Shown here one piece after another: positions 18,371 through 28,169 of a DNA stretch of 64,000 bases (position 1 is its first letter; the number at the start of each line of letters is the position of its first letter). Source of the stretch: JACNKV01 sp964388155 (lineage in GTDB: Bacteria > Fidelibacterota > Marinisomatia > Marinisomatales > JACNKV01). The DNA is taken from NCBI GenBank assembly GCA_964388155.1, contig CAYLYH010000001.1, positions 62,001 through 126,000 of the forward strand. The letters are read 5' to 3'. The notes under the pieces were generated by a model. It did not search any database and was not told the origin of the DNA. It saw nothing but the letters and a program-made list of their open reading frames with translations. The position numbers and the translations under genes are program-made.

Positions 18371-19645
18371 TTACCAACTGGGTTGTTTCTTGAGCTTTTC
18401 GTCAACCCATCTGTAACATGCTGATTGTGGCTTGAGATATCCTCTGCTTTTTACGTCAGAGTCTAACATAAACCAGTTCGCTTTGGTAAAGAGAACTTCA
18501 TTTTCTTTTAACCACGATTTGGAATTAGAAAAACGATAATACCCTTCCTCTTCGCTCTTTTCAAAATAATTATACGCCAAGGTAGCAATCACACGATCAT
18601 CAAGAGAGATATCAGCAGATCTGCAGTATTGAAACGTTTTATAATAGACATCTCCTTTTTGCCCGAGAGATTCACCGGATGACCTTGATGTCTGAACACT
18701 TTTGTCTGCCCAGTGCATGGCTTTTTCGAAATCCTCCAATTCAACATTTATTTTCGAAATCGTGATGGGCGTCTTTATATCTCTGGGATCTAATTTAAAC
18801 AATTCTTCGTAAGTTTTTGAAGACGAGACAAGGTCGTCATTCCTATAATGTGCTTCCGCAAGTTTATTCAATGCAATTTTACTTGTATTATCTACTCTGA
18901 CAACACGTTCTAAAACTTTGACGGCTTCAGAAAACCGATCATTCATAAGGAGATTTTCAGCATAATCAATGCCGTATGACGTATTATCAGGATTTTGTTC
19001 AAATCGTTCCTTCATGAAACTTAGCGGGTCTTTACCGCTTTTTTTGAACGCAACAACGATCTCGCTTTGAGCAATTTCATTTTCAGGGTCTCTCTCCAAA
19101 ATCTTGCGCAATACGAATATTTGGTCGTCAAACCTATCGTTGTCACCATATAATTCTGCTAGGTTAGTCATTATGTTCAGATCATCCGGAACCATGTCCA
19201 TCAATCGTTCATATTCATTAATTTGTTGACTAATTTTATTTTGTTTCTTATAGGCATACGCCAGTCGCTTTCTTAAATTAACATCATCCGGTAGGTTTTG
19301 GAGTCCTTTTAACAAGACAACCTCTGCACTGTCAAATTTACCAAGATTCTCATACGCGACAGCATAGTACAGATAGATTTCTGAGGCATAATCGGTGTCC
19401 CATTCATCACATCCAAGTTCTATAATTTCACCGTAGACTCTCGAGGTTGCCTGCCAGTCCCGATTACGGTAATATTCTGCAGCACTGCTCATTAACCTTG
19501 GACATCTCCGCTCACGGAGTGAATCTAACTTTTCTAGGTCAGCACTTCCGTCATACACAGGTTCTGATGGCGGTACACACATACTGAGAAAGAACGTGGC
19601 TAACAAAATGGATATTATTTGGTAGTTTGATTGTATTATTTTCAT
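18371..19645 (-). CDS. TPR-repeat lipoprotein
   Basis: 424 aa. The signal peptide ends in a lipobox (FFLSMC, Cys about 23). It is followed by consecutive TPR units, e.g. LYYAVAYENLGKFDSAEVVL, RLAYAYKKQNKISQQINEYE, LAEAHYRNDDLVSSSKTYEE. Probably a periplasmic or outer-membrane-facing scaffold; no enzymatic motif is seen. It sits between an outer-membrane barrel gene and glyA. The specific role is unknown. Confidence 0.75.
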   Translation of the reverse strand: MKIIQSNYQIISILLATFFLSMCVPPSEPVYDGSADLEKLDSLRERRCPRLMSSAAEYYRNRDWQATSRVYGEIIELGCDEWDTDYASEIYLYYAVAYENLGKFDSAEVVLLKGLQNLPDDVNLRKRLAYAYKKQNKISQQINEYERLMDMVPDDLNIMTNLAELYGDNDRFDDQIFVLRKILERDPENEIAQSEIVVAFKKSGKDPLSFMKERFEQNPDNTSYGIDYAENLLMNDRFSEAVKVLERVVRVDNTSKIALNKLAEAHYRNDDLVSSSKTYEELFKLDPRDIKTPITISKINVELEDFEKAMHWADKSVQTSRSSGESLGQKGDVYYKTFQYCRSADISLDDRVIATLAYNYFEKSEEEGYYRFSNSKSWLKENEVLFTKANWFMLDSDVKSRGYLKPQSACYRWVDEKLKKQPSW

Positions 19646-19646
19646 T

Positions 19647-20930
19647 TTATCGTTGTCTCCGTTTTACGAACCATAAATCACCAATACTTAATCCCACATT
19701 AATGTATTGAATTATTTCATTTTCAAAATATAAGCCATCTCTTACTGTAAGAGAATAGCCAAAATCAACTTGATTTTTCATAGGACCAAATTGTATGCCT
19801 ATGCCAAATGAAATGCCCTTTTCATTAATCCATTCTTCTGATGATGAGATTTGAAAACGTTTCATTGACAGACCAAATCTGTATTCAAAAATATCTTTGC
19901 TACTTCGTGACAGGTGAGGAGTGAATTTACTTAAGCCGATATTCCAATGGTCAGAAGATTGGATTCTTTCTCCAATGATGGAAAAATCCTCCGCTTTATT
20001 TGAATTATCCTGCCAATGCTGCCACTCTGTCTGAAAACTTACTGATTTGTGTTTAATGTCCAAACCAACATGAAATTCCGTAGGTGAAAGGACATCTTCG
20101 AAATTATTTTCGACTGGAGAAGGAATTAAACTCGGAGACGGGAAATCCCACGAATCGTAATTTCCTAAATCAGAGGCGTAGGTGGTTGTTGCATCTTCAA
20201 ATGGATGGTAAATATGTTGTTCGAGCGAAATAGGAGATAACGCAGAAGAAAAGGACAAATAAGCACCCACGTCGTATTGTTTAAACTTTAGTCGCTGACT
20301 ATGTAAATATACATGAAACAATACACCGTCGTAAATATCCCGCTCTTTTTGGATGTAATCTAATTCATTAACGCGAAGTGTTTTTACTCCACGGGATGAC
20401 CCAAATAAATATTCCAGAGAAACTGCCATTCTTTCATGCTTTGTCAAGGGGAAAGAGAGCGCAGCTGACAGCGAATTAATACCGCCATATCCGGAAATAG
20501 TTTTCTGATATGAAAGTGTGTCTTGAAATATAGAGTCAATACGTACTGTCTCAGGTCCTTGTAAAAGGAAATACCTGTCTAAATACGGTGCAACGGTTAA
20601 TCCAAATGCATAGGTATTTTTCATAGGGACGATCAGCTGAAACTTTCCGACACCTGTAATTTCGTTTTCTATTGCGGGGGTTTCAATCTTGGAGTGGTTT
20701 ACTTTGTATCCCAAGGAAATATATGCATAAGAAAGTTTATTCCATGTTACCGGATTTGTTAAGGAAACTCCCTCTCTGAAAGAAGGCAATAATCCGGCTG
20801 AAGATGTTCCCAAGGATGCTGGGTCTGATATCCCAACCCGGTTTCCTATGCCATAGGTGTTTATCATTGACTGACCAAAAACAACTGTCAATAATACAAT
20901 GCTTGTAATTAGTCTATTTCGTAACCACAT
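19647..20930 (-). CDS. predicted outer membrane beta-barrel protein (PorV/FadL-like N-terminus)
   Basis: 427 aa with signal peptide (MWLRNRLITSIVLLTVVFGQ). The start of the mature protein, TYGIGNRVGISDPASLGTSS then LTNPVTWNKLSYAYISLGYK, resembles the small-barrel PorV/PorQ or FadL-like family. The rest alternates beta strands through FGIGIQFGPMKNQVDFGYSL. No catalytic motif. It overlaps the upstream lipoprotein gene by 17 nt and is 1 nt from the TPR lipoprotein, suggesting they act together at the outer membrane. Function unknown. Confidence 0.65.
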   Translation of the reverse strand: MWLRNRLITSIVLLTVVFGQSMINTYGIGNRVGISDPASLGTSSAGLLPSFREGVSLTNPVTWNKLSYAYISLGYKVNHSKIETPAIENEITGVGKFQLIVPMKNTYAFGLTVAPYLDRYFLLQGPETVRIDSIFQDTLSYQKTISGYGGINSLSAALSFPLTKHERMAVSLEYLFGSSRGVKTLRVNELDYIQKERDIYDGVLFHVYLHSQRLKFKQYDVGAYLSFSSALSPISLEQHIYHPFEDATTTYASDLGNYDSWDFPSPSLIPSPVENNFEDVLSPTEFHVGLDIKHKSVSFQTEWQHWQDNSNKAEDFSIIGERIQSSDHWNIGLSKFTPHLSRSSKDIFEYRFGLSMKRFQISSSEEWINEKGISFGIGIQFGPMKNQVDFGYSLTVRDGLYFENEIIQYINVGLSIGDLWFVKRRQR

Positions 20931-22134
20931 ATCGCACCTTTATATAGGGATGAAACGTATCGTCATTGATAAATGTTTGGGTAATAAACGGGTTATTTTC
21001 AGCAGAACTTGATAACTGTAGCTCATATCGTGATAATTGTCCAAGATGAAGATATGCAATAAAATTCCTAAGGTTTAGAATGACATAATTGTCCGTTGTG
21101 TCAGTCAGTGCAGAGATTGCACCAATAAACTCAAGGTTTGTCGTGTCCATAACTTCTGCCGAAAACAGGTTCATATCTACTGAATCTTTTAACGGATAGG
21201 ATAAAACTTTATAGCCGGCGTTTTCAAACTCATCTCCATCTCGTTGCAAGTATAAATCTGCATCTTTAAAAACAATAGAATCAGAGAATGTATCCAGCGT
21301 ATCCAAATTGAATTTTAGAATTGATTTTAACCCTTTTGCTCGTCCGATAGAGAACCTTCCTTCATTTTCTACCCAATCACCCGGATTAACAATTGTTAGT
21401 TTTTCAATCGTAGAAAACGCCGTGGTTAATGTATCTGTCCAAGTTGAGTCAGTATTCTCACTTATTCGGAAATAATGCACTTCCATATTTGGTGCATTAA
21501 ATGCTACCATACTCTCCATCATCTCATCGCCGATTATTTTAAATGTAAATGAATTAAGGCGATTTGTGTCTAATATAAACTCTTGAAATATCTCAGTTAC
21601 ATCAAACTGGAATGACGAATTCTCTAAGGTGTCTGTAACAATTGTGACAAATCCGGAGGATGTTGTCTGTAAGCTATTATCTATACTAAAAAAGGAGGAT
21701 TCACTTTGCGAAAATATGTTGGTGTCAGCATCGCTGGAATAATAAAATAGTTCAGGAGGAGTTATCGTGTCTTCCTGGGAAACCAAGCCCAAAGTGAAAT
21801 AAACTGTATCAATGGAAAAGACAGACATTGTCAAGCTATCAGCCGAATAAAGTGTATCCAGAAAAAATTCAGCCTCAACGGGTGTAATTTCTACCAAAGA
21901 ATAAATATCAGAATAACCTTCTTGACTTCCGTAGTATAATTCACTCACCCCACCCATTTCCGGTGAAGAGCGGTATGACCGAAAATAACTGGTAGAGTCA
22001 GGATCTAATCGAAATGACATAATCGTTCCGACGATAGAGTCATCCGGAGACGGTTCCGGATCTCTGCTACATCCGATAAAGATGCTAAGAATTGCGAGCC
22101 ACAGAAAGTGGTTTATAAAATGTGTATGTTTCAT
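20914..22134 (-). CDS. hypothetical lipoprotein, beta-rich
   Basis: 406 aa with a lipoprotein signal (LAILSIFIGC, Cys about 22), then an acidic Ser/Thr/Asp-rich beta-strand protein. Two regions look like repeats of a carbohydrate-binding or DNRLRE-like fold (IFSQSESSFFSIDNSLQ; FSDSIVFKDADLYLQRDGDE). I do not recognise a named family with certainty. It overlaps the following outer-membrane barrel gene by 17 nt and follows the GT5-like gene, so it is likely a partner of the barrel. Confidence 0.6.
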   Translation of the reverse strand: MKHTHFINHFLWLAILSIFIGCSRDPEPSPDDSIVGTIMSFRLDPDSTSYFRSYRSSPEMGGVSELYYGSQEGYSDIYSLVEITPVEAEFFLDTLYSADSLTMSVFSIDTVYFTLGLVSQEDTITPPELFYYSSDADTNIFSQSESSFFSIDNSLQTTSSGFVTIVTDTLENSSFQFDVTEIFQEFILDTNRLNSFTFKIIGDEMMESMVAFNAPNMEVHYFRISENTDSTWTDTLTTAFSTIEKLTIVNPGDWVENEGRFSIGRAKGLKSILKFNLDTLDTFSDSIVFKDADLYLQRDGDEFENAGYKVLSYPLKDSVDMNLFSAEVMDTTNLEFIGAISALTDTTDNYVILNLRNFIAYLHLGQLSRYELQLSSSAENNPFITQTFINDDTFHPYIKVRYVVTK

Positions 22135-22158
22135 GAAAGATGGTCTGTGTACGTTCGA

Positions 22159-22983
22159 TTAGTCAGAAAGTTTCTGAAGAGTTGCTTCTAAGTCTATGGC
22201 AACTGCGTCATAATCGGGAGATTCATCATCCCATTCAATCACGGTCACTTTATCCTTGTTTTCTTTAACCCCTTCTAATTTAAGGAGGTCTTCTGATACC
22301 TTATTATTAGGGGTATCAAAAACAATCACTTGATCAGCGAAAAACGATGCTGCTTCATGACAATTGACAGTATCATCCTTGAAAAAGTCAGGGAGTTTTA
22401 CTCCTGCCAAATCAAAGGATTTTCTGCTAAATATATCATAATCACCCAAAGAATGTACTACATGTACAGTTTTTATCCCTTGATAAAATTCTTTATCACG
22501 GTACAATTGTTGATAAACGATGGGGATAAATGATGTCTGCCACCCACAGCCCAACATGATGTCCGGACTCCAAAATAAGTGAGGCAGCGTCGCAAGAGCA
22601 GCACTTCCATAGAATGAATATCTCATGTCATTGTCGCTAAGAATCCGTCCATTTTTTGACTTATATAATAAATTTGTTAAGGGTTTAAACCAATTAACAT
22701 CTTCAAGGAAATACACCTGAACTCTTGTCTTTGGAATAAAAGCACTCTTGGCAGAGGTTATAATTTCTTCTTCATTGTAAATAAATGGTATTTCTCTTAG
22801 GCGAATCACTTCTCGTAAAATATATTTTCGTTCGCTTACGAAACCATATTTTGGCAACATTGTGCGAATGTCATGACCTTTTCCTTGGAGGGATAAAGGA
22901 ACTTTTACTGAAAAGTCACCTAATGAAGTTGTACTTGCAAATGGAGATATTTCCGTTGTTATGTAAAATATTTTTAACGCCAT
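22159..22983 (-). CDS. stand-alone glycogen-synthase (GT5) N-terminal domain
   Basis: 274 aa resembling only the N-terminal Rossmann domain of glycogen/starch synthase: KIFYITTEISPFASTTSLGD at the start, then RTMLPKYGF and a YGSAALATLPHLFWSPDIM region. The usual K-x-G-G-L ADP-glucose motif is replaced (STTSLGD), HDWHT is GCGWQT and HNLAYQG is HSLGDYD. The GT1-like C-terminal half is absent. It is therefore unlikely to polymerise glucose. Similar short proteins are annotated as glycogen synthase in other FCB bacteria, to my recollection. It lies between cpoB-like and the lipoprotein gene. Confidence 0.75.
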   Translation of the reverse strand: MALKIFYITTEISPFASTTSLGDFSVKVPLSLQGKGHDIRTMLPKYGFVSERKYILREVIRLREIPFIYNEEEIITSAKSAFIPKTRVQVYFLEDVNWFKPLTNLLYKSKNGRILSDNDMRYSFYGSAALATLPHLFWSPDIMLGCGWQTSFIPIVYQQLYRDKEFYQGIKTVHVVHSLGDYDIFSRKSFDLAGVKLPDFFKDDTVNCHEAASFFADQVIVFDTPNNKVSEDLLKLEGVKENKDKVTVIEWDDESPDYDAVAIDLEATLQKLSD

Positions 22984-22991
22984 AAATTAGT

Positions 22992-23807
22992 CTACTCTAT
23001 GTTTAATTGTTTTAAAGTTTCTTTTGCTTTTTCGTAATATTCGCTTCCGGGGAAATAATCTACCAATCGTTGATATTCCTCACGAGCTTTCTCAAAATTA
23101 CCCATACTTTGATGAGCCAGTCCCAGTTTTAACTGAGCATCATCATCTTTGTCTGTCCCGGGAAAAGTGAACACTTTCTCAAACTCTTTTACTGCATGTT
23201 TATAATTTTTCAGCGAATAATAGCATTCCGCTAACCAATATTGACTATTATCTGCCAACTCATTCATCGGATCGTTTATAACTAACTTGGAGAATCCGGT
23301 AATGGCTTCCTCATAGCCTCCATTTTGATAGTAGCTTAAACTCTCAATATATTTCTTTTTATATTCTGCCGGGCTAATTTTAGCGGGGTGAGAGGGTGAA
23401 GTCTTGCTGGATTTCAAACTATACATCTCCGTAAAACTACTCGTCAAGGTGACAATTTTATTCTCAATCATGACAAGCTGAGCTAGTAATTCAAAATTTG
23501 TACTGTCAACATAAGCAGCTTTATCTTCTAAGTGACTTATTTTGTTTTGCAAAGTATTAATACGATTAATCAACATAATTGCCACGGAATCCGTTTGTTG
23601 TTTAGCATTGACTGTAGCCCGAAGTGTGTTTCTGAGATCCGGTAGCAAAATGCGAATTTCTGTTTCTAGCGAATCAATTCTTACTTTTTCGCGATTTATC
23701 TTTGCATTTAATCTTTTTAATTCCCGTGAGGTACTATTTTGGGCAAAGCAAATACCGCCAAGAATTACAAATATCAGAATATTTTTAAACATACGTATTT
23801 TATTCAT
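22992..23807 (-). CDS. CpoB/YbgF-like Tol-Pal system TPR protein
   Basis: 271 aa: a signal peptide, an N-terminal coiled coil (residues about 25-125, rich in K, E, L and N), then three TPR-like repeats. The repeats are SYYQNGGYEEAITGFSKLV, YWLAECYYSLKNYKHAVKEF and LGLAHQSMGNFEKAREEYQR. This is the CpoB (YbgF) layout, which coordinates outer-membrane constriction with peptidoglycan synthesis. The following rod-shape cluster is consistent with that. Shine-Dalgarno AAAGG. A TTGGAG-N17-TAAATT pair lies upstream in the 73-bp gap after rodA. Confidence 0.75.
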   Translation of the reverse strand: MNKIRMFKNILIFVILGGICFAQNSTSRELKRLNAKINREKVRIDSLETEIRILLPDLRNTLRATVNAKQQTDSVAIMLINRINTLQNKISHLEDKAAYVDSTNFELLAQLVMIENKIVTLTSSFTEMYSLKSSKTSPSHPAKISPAEYKKKYIESLSYYQNGGYEEAITGFSKLVINDPMNELADNSQYWLAECYYSLKNYKHAVKEFEKVFTFPGTDKDDDAQLKLGLAHQSMGNFEKAREEYQRLVDYFPGSEYYEKAKETLKQLNIE

Positions 23808-23889
23808 AATGACCTTTTTAGCAATTTCATGCGTTTTTGAATGACCTAAATTTACCGCTACTGTAGTGTATCTCCAATAGGTTTCCCTC

Positions 23890-25116
23890 TCAACTACGAG
23901 ATGAATTTCCGATATTTAATATCAGACCTATCATCATGTAACATGAAACCAAAAAAGATCCCCCTGCAGAAATGAACGGCAGAGGTAGTCCTTTCACCGG
24001 AATCAATCCAACTGTCATTGCAGAATTTACAAATACATGAGACAAAAGTATTGTCGAAACACCAACCAACACTAAAGAGAAATATCTGTCATTTGAGTCA
24101 TAAGCCATTTTGAGAATTTTTAAAATGATATATGCAAAACAAAGAAAAATAACCATGATAGAGATAAACCCAAGTTCTTCTCCAATCACAGAAAGAATAA
24201 AATCAGATTCCTGAATCGGTAGAAACTTTAAGTGAGTTTGTGTCCCCATCCCCCAACCTTTTCCTATAAACCCACCGGAACCGATTGCTGTCTTACTCTG
24301 AATTATTTGATAGGCTGCTCCCAGAGGGTCTAGGTCAGGTTTGAATAACGTCAATATTCTATTTTGCTGATACGACCGCAAACTATTCCATATGACAGGC
24401 CACAGTAACCCTAAAAATATATTCGTGAAAAACAAACTCAATCCGAGTAATAACCTCGATCGAGAAAAAAAGATTACACTCGCCAATATGACAGCCCAAA
24501 TTGTAAATGGAATTGTATGAAATGCCGTTATAATACTTAGTAAGGGAGCGACAATTATAAACAAGTGAAAAGGTCGTGAGCCTGCCCAATACAACATCGT
24601 CATTACAGGTACAATCATGATAACTGCAGACCCCAGATCAGGTTGCTTCAAAACAATCGCCGTAGGGATTAGTGCTATCCCAAATGGAATCACAACTGAG
24701 GTTATCCGTCTCATTTCAATATTATGATCTGATAAATACCGTGCCAGAGCTAGGATTAAAATCCACTTGGCGAATTCTGACGGTTGAAATCCAATCCCAC
24801 CAATATTTATCCATCGATACGTCCCTGCAATATGTGAACCAAGATAAGGGATGGCAACTCCAATCACTGCGAAAACATAAAGGGCATAACTGTAATTATG
24901 GATGATATGTCGTGGAATAAACAATATCAAGAGGAATCCAATTATCGATGGAATAATGAATATGAGTTGTTTCGAAAAAGCAGAATGAAAGAAATCACCC
25001 CCCTGATGTTGTGAGACGCTGTACAATGAGAATAATCCGATTGCAGTCAATACAATCACAACCGCAGGGATTTTATAACTTAATTCGGAGATTTTGTTAT
25101 TGGTGTTGAAAAACAT
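23890..25116 (-). CDS. rodA: rod shape-determining protein RodA
   Basis: 408-aa SEDS glycosyltransferase with about 10 TM segments. Diagnostic stretches: GTYRWINIGGIGFQPSEFAK, LKQPDLGSAVIMIVPVMTML, GSGGFIGKGWGMGTQTHLKF, LPIQESDFILSVIGEELGF and GLPLPFISAGGSF. It polymerises lipid II strands during elongation together with the transpeptidase MrdA encoded directly upstream (2-nt gap). It closes the mre operon. Full length. Confidence 0.96.
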   Translation of the reverse strand: MFFNTNNKISELSYKIPAVVIVLTAIGLFSLYSVSQHQGGDFFHSAFSKQLIFIIPSIIGFLLILFIPRHIIHNYSYALYVFAVIGVAIPYLGSHIAGTYRWINIGGIGFQPSEFAKWILILALARYLSDHNIEMRRITSVVIPFGIALIPTAIVLKQPDLGSAVIMIVPVMTMLYWAGSRPFHLFIIVAPLLSIITAFHTIPFTIWAVILASVIFFSRSRLLLGLSLFFTNIFLGLLWPVIWNSLRSYQQNRILTLFKPDLDPLGAAYQIIQSKTAIGSGGFIGKGWGMGTQTHLKFLPIQESDFILSVIGEELGFISIMVIFLCFAYIILKILKMAYDSNDRYFSLVLVGVSTILLSHVFVNSAMTVGLIPVKGLPLPFISAGGSFLVSCYMMIGLILNIGNSSRS

Positions 25117-25118
25117 AA

Positions 25119-26900
25119 TTAATAATCGGAATATGACATTGCAATATTTGAGGTACTTTTATTAAAATGAGAACTGAATACTTCTCGAGCAATAGGTGCA
25201 GCAGTTTCTCCTCCATGTCCTCCATTTTCAATCAGTATCACCATGGAGATGATATCATTCTCCTTCTTACCAAAGCCGACGAACCAGGCATGAGGTTCAC
25301 CATGCGGATTTTCTGCAGTTCCAGTTTTCCCTGAAATAATTACATTTTTTATATTTGGATTAGCCGCTTTCCCTGTGCCTTTATTATCATAAACCACCGC
25401 GGTTAAATATCTCTCTATTTTTTTCCATGTTTTTGATGAAAATGCCGGTCTGTGAGAAGGCTTCTCTGATTTTTTCTGTACAAGATGTAGGAGATTTGCA
25501 TTTCCGTGAGTAGCAATCTGATTGATATAATGAAGCATTTGTAAAGGAGTTACTAAGACATCACCTTGTCCGATGGTCAAATTAAGCATAGCACCTTTTG
25601 ACCACCCCCATCGTCCGTATCGGTTATTCATATAGTCCTTTGTTGGTACCACCCCAGTTTTTTCAATTGGTAGGTCAATCCCTGTTTTCTTGCCAAAACC
25701 AAATTGTTTGCAAGTCTCAGACCACTCCGTCAACGTTAATCTCTGAACAACTTTATAAAAGTATATATTGCACGATTGCGCAATCGCTTTTCTGAGATCC
25801 ACTTCTCCGTGTCCATTTTCATTCCAGCATCGAAAGGTCCGGTCTCCATAAAAATAACTTCCTGTACACGTAGTGGCCCATTTAGGATCAATAAGTTTCT
25901 TGTCCAGCAAACTCAATGCAGTAATCATTTTTAACGTTGACCCCGGTGGATATAAACCGGAACTGACCCTGTCGACCAACGGTCTCCCAGGATTGTTAAG
26001 GATATTACTCCATGTCTCTGAAGATACCGAACCCGTGAATAGATCCGGTGCGTGAGACGGGGAGCTAACATAAGATAAAATATCTCCATTCTTTGGATTA
26101 GAAACGATGGCAACTCCTTGATAATTACTCATTAATCCTTCCAATAGCAATTGCAACTTGGCATCAATAGTTAATTTAAGATTGTTCCCTGGCTTTGGTG
26201 GAATATCTTTGTACTCATCAACGTTCCCAACTTCCCTTCCAAATGCATCAACTTCAATATATTTTACCCCTTTTTCTCCCCTTAATTCTGGTTCATATTC
26301 TTTTTCCAACCCATGCCAACCAATAAGATCCCCAAGTTCGTATTGTTTCTTATCACTAATTTTTCCACGGATGTTTTGATTTACTTCGTTAACATATCCT
26401 AAAAAATGTGTTCCGGAAATCTGTGTTGGGTAATATCGTTCAGGGAATTGTGTTATTTGAATCCCGTGAAGTTCCGATTTATGTTCCTCCAGAACGCTTA
26501 TGTGTTGGAATGATAAATCTTTGGCAAGGCGAGTTGGTGAGAATCTATTTCGATAATATTTTGAATAGTTTTGCCTTAAGAAGAGCGAGTCAAGTCCGGT
26601 TAATTTGGATATTAGTTTGATTAGTGCGTTTTTATCTTCTATTTCGATGGGAATGCATGAAAGAACATATGTTGGATAATTATCAACTAATATTTTACCA
26701 TTTCTATCGATAATTAATCCTCTTGGCGCATTCCTCGTCACAGCTTTAATGCGATTTGCTTCTGCTTTTGTCTGATATGTGTTATGCTGATAAACTTGTA
26801 TTTGAAAAAATCTACTGATCAATGTAATAAAAGCAATAACAACAACGATAGTAAAGATAATTAAACGTTGCTTGGGAATAACGTTTTTAGTTTTTAGCAT
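25119..26900 (-). CDS. mrdA: penicillin-binding protein 2 (transpeptidase)
   Basis: 593 aa. An N-terminal TM helix is followed by a dimerisation domain (APRGLIIDRNGKILVDNYPT) and a transpeptidase domain. The domain has SxxK as PPGSTLKM (about 318-325), SxN as QSCNIYF and KTG as GKTGTAENP near 540. It crosslinks side-wall peptidoglycan and forms the elongasome core with RodA. Gene order mreB-mreC-mreD-mrdA-rodA is the classical one, and it abuts mreD with no gap. Confidence 0.97.
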   Translation of the reverse strand: MLKTKNVIPKQRLIIFTIVVVIAFITLISRFFQIQVYQHNTYQTKAEANRIKAVTRNAPRGLIIDRNGKILVDNYPTYVLSCIPIEIEDKNALIKLISKLTGLDSLFLRQNYSKYYRNRFSPTRLAKDLSFQHISVLEEHKSELHGIQITQFPERYYPTQISGTHFLGYVNEVNQNIRGKISDKKQYELGDLIGWHGLEKEYEPELRGEKGVKYIEVDAFGREVGNVDEYKDIPPKPGNNLKLTIDAKLQLLLEGLMSNYQGVAIVSNPKNGDILSYVSSPSHAPDLFTGSVSSETWSNILNNPGRPLVDRVSSGLYPPGSTLKMITALSLLDKKLIDPKWATTCTGSYFYGDRTFRCWNENGHGEVDLRKAIAQSCNIYFYKVVQRLTLTEWSETCKQFGFGKKTGIDLPIEKTGVVPTKDYMNNRYGRWGWSKGAMLNLTIGQGDVLVTPLQMLHYINQIATHGNANLLHLVQKKSEKPSHRPAFSSKTWKKIERYLTAVVYDNKGTGKAANPNIKNVIISGKTGTAENPHGEPHAWFVGFGKKENDIISMVILIENGGHGGETAAPIAREVFSSHFNKSTSNIAMSYSDY

Positions 26901-27377
26901 TTATTCGTCCCGGATAAAAGGAAAGATATATTGCAGTATCCAAATAAATCCGAGAGTATATGCTGATACTAATAAGTATTGTTGTATCCACGATAATAAA
27001 TCGATATTAAACAACACTTGGTATTGTATGTACGAAAATATTAAAAAGTGAATGAGGACAATTCCTATCCAAGTAAGATGAAAATAAGCCGGTATCATTT
27101 GCTCATATCTTTTGGATAAGAATCCGGCAAGATAACCGGACAGCACGTATGTCAATGGTGAAAGTCCAAATGATGTTCCCATACCCGCAAAGTCAGAAAA
27201 TAATCCAAGGATAAACCCCATTATTATTCCGATAAAACTTCCCCTTGCTACACTCATGTATAAAATAAATATCAGTAAAAAATCCGGACGTATGCCACGA
27301 ATAGACAGCAATTCCACTAAAAACAACTGGAGAAAGAATACTCCAATTGCCGGCAAAAGAATATTCGTCCATTTCAT
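26901..27377 (-). CDS. mreD: rod shape-determining protein MreD
   Basis: 158-aa, five- to six-TM protein (LQLFLVELLSIRGIRPDFLL; GFILGLFSDFAGMGTSFGLS). Short, hydrophobic and located between mreC and mrdA, as MreD always is. It links MreC to the wall synthases. The start overlaps the mreC stop by 4 nt. Identification rests on both sequence pattern and synteny. Confidence 0.93.
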   Translation of the reverse strand: MKWTNILLPAIGVFFLQLFLVELLSIRGIRPDFLLIFILYMSVARGSFIGIIMGFILGLFSDFAGMGTSFGLSPLTYVLSGYLAGFLSKRYEQMIPAYFHLTWIGIVLIHFLIFSYIQYQVLFNIDLLSWIQQYLLVSAYTLGFIWILQYIFPFIRDE

Positions 27378-28165
27378 TTTATTTGCTCTGTAATAATAAA
27401 AACATTAATTAAGGAGGAAAGATCGTCATAAATCTTAGCTGAAACAATTTTTTGAAAACTCCCTCTTTCATCAAAAATTCCCACAACTTCACCAACAGGT
27501 AGTTTACTCGGGAATATATCGCTAAAGCCTGAAGTGACAATTTTGTCACCCACGCGGATATTGGCGTTTTTCTGAACGTCATTTACAACACAATACTTAT
27601 CCTCAGTCCAACGCAAAATACCCGTAGCACCACTGGGGTAAATACGGACGCTTAATCTAAAATTGGCATCATTTAACAGCTGAACAATTGAAGATTGATT
27701 GCTGGCGATGAGAACTTTTCCAACGACGCCGGAGGATGTAATAACCGGATTGTATTTTTTAATCCCGGAGCGTGTCCCAACATCAATCGCCATAGACATA
27801 ATTCCGGGAGCAATACCTTTATTAATGACTTTTGCAGGGACTAATGTTAACTGACTCTCACGTTTAAATTGAAGCAGGTGTTCCAGCCTTTGGTTCTCTT
27901 TTGCTAAATGTACCATCGATTCAATCTGGAGAGACAATTGTAAGTTCTTTTCTCTTAATAAAGCATTTTCTTCTTCTAGTAATACTGCATTATTCATCCA
28001 CGCGATAGGTGAGTATAAAAATGAGAATGTATCAATGGCCTTTTCTCTGAGTAGTATGATTTTCTCGGAGTCTTCTGTGAATAGCAAATTAAGAGAAAGA
28101 CTTATAAAAATTAAAAAAGCAATATGATGCTTGTTTCGTAGCAGTGTGAGAGGCAAGTTCCTCAT
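27374..28165 (-). CDS. mreC: rod shape-determining protein MreC
   Basis: 263 aa: one N-terminal TM helix, a coiled coil (EEENALLREKNLQLSLQIES) and the beta-barrel MreC domain (VITSSGVVGKVLIASNQSSI, GDKIVTSGFSDIFPSKLPVG). A periplasmic scaffold that activates PBP2 and RodA. It overlaps mreD by 4 nt and follows mreB after 4 nt. Confidence 0.95.
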   Translation of the reverse strand: MRNLPLTLLRNKHHIAFLIFISLSLNLLFTEDSEKIILLREKAIDTFSFLYSPIAWMNNAVLLEEENALLREKNLQLSLQIESMVHLAKENQRLEHLLQFKRESQLTLVPAKVINKGIAPGIMSMAIDVGTRSGIKKYNPVITSSGVVGKVLIASNQSSIVQLLNDANFRLSVRIYPSGATGILRWTEDKYCVVNDVQKNANIRVGDKIVTSGFSDIFPSKLPVGEVVGIFDERGSFQKIVSAKIYDDLSSLINVFIITEQIK

Positions 28166-28169
28166 CGTG

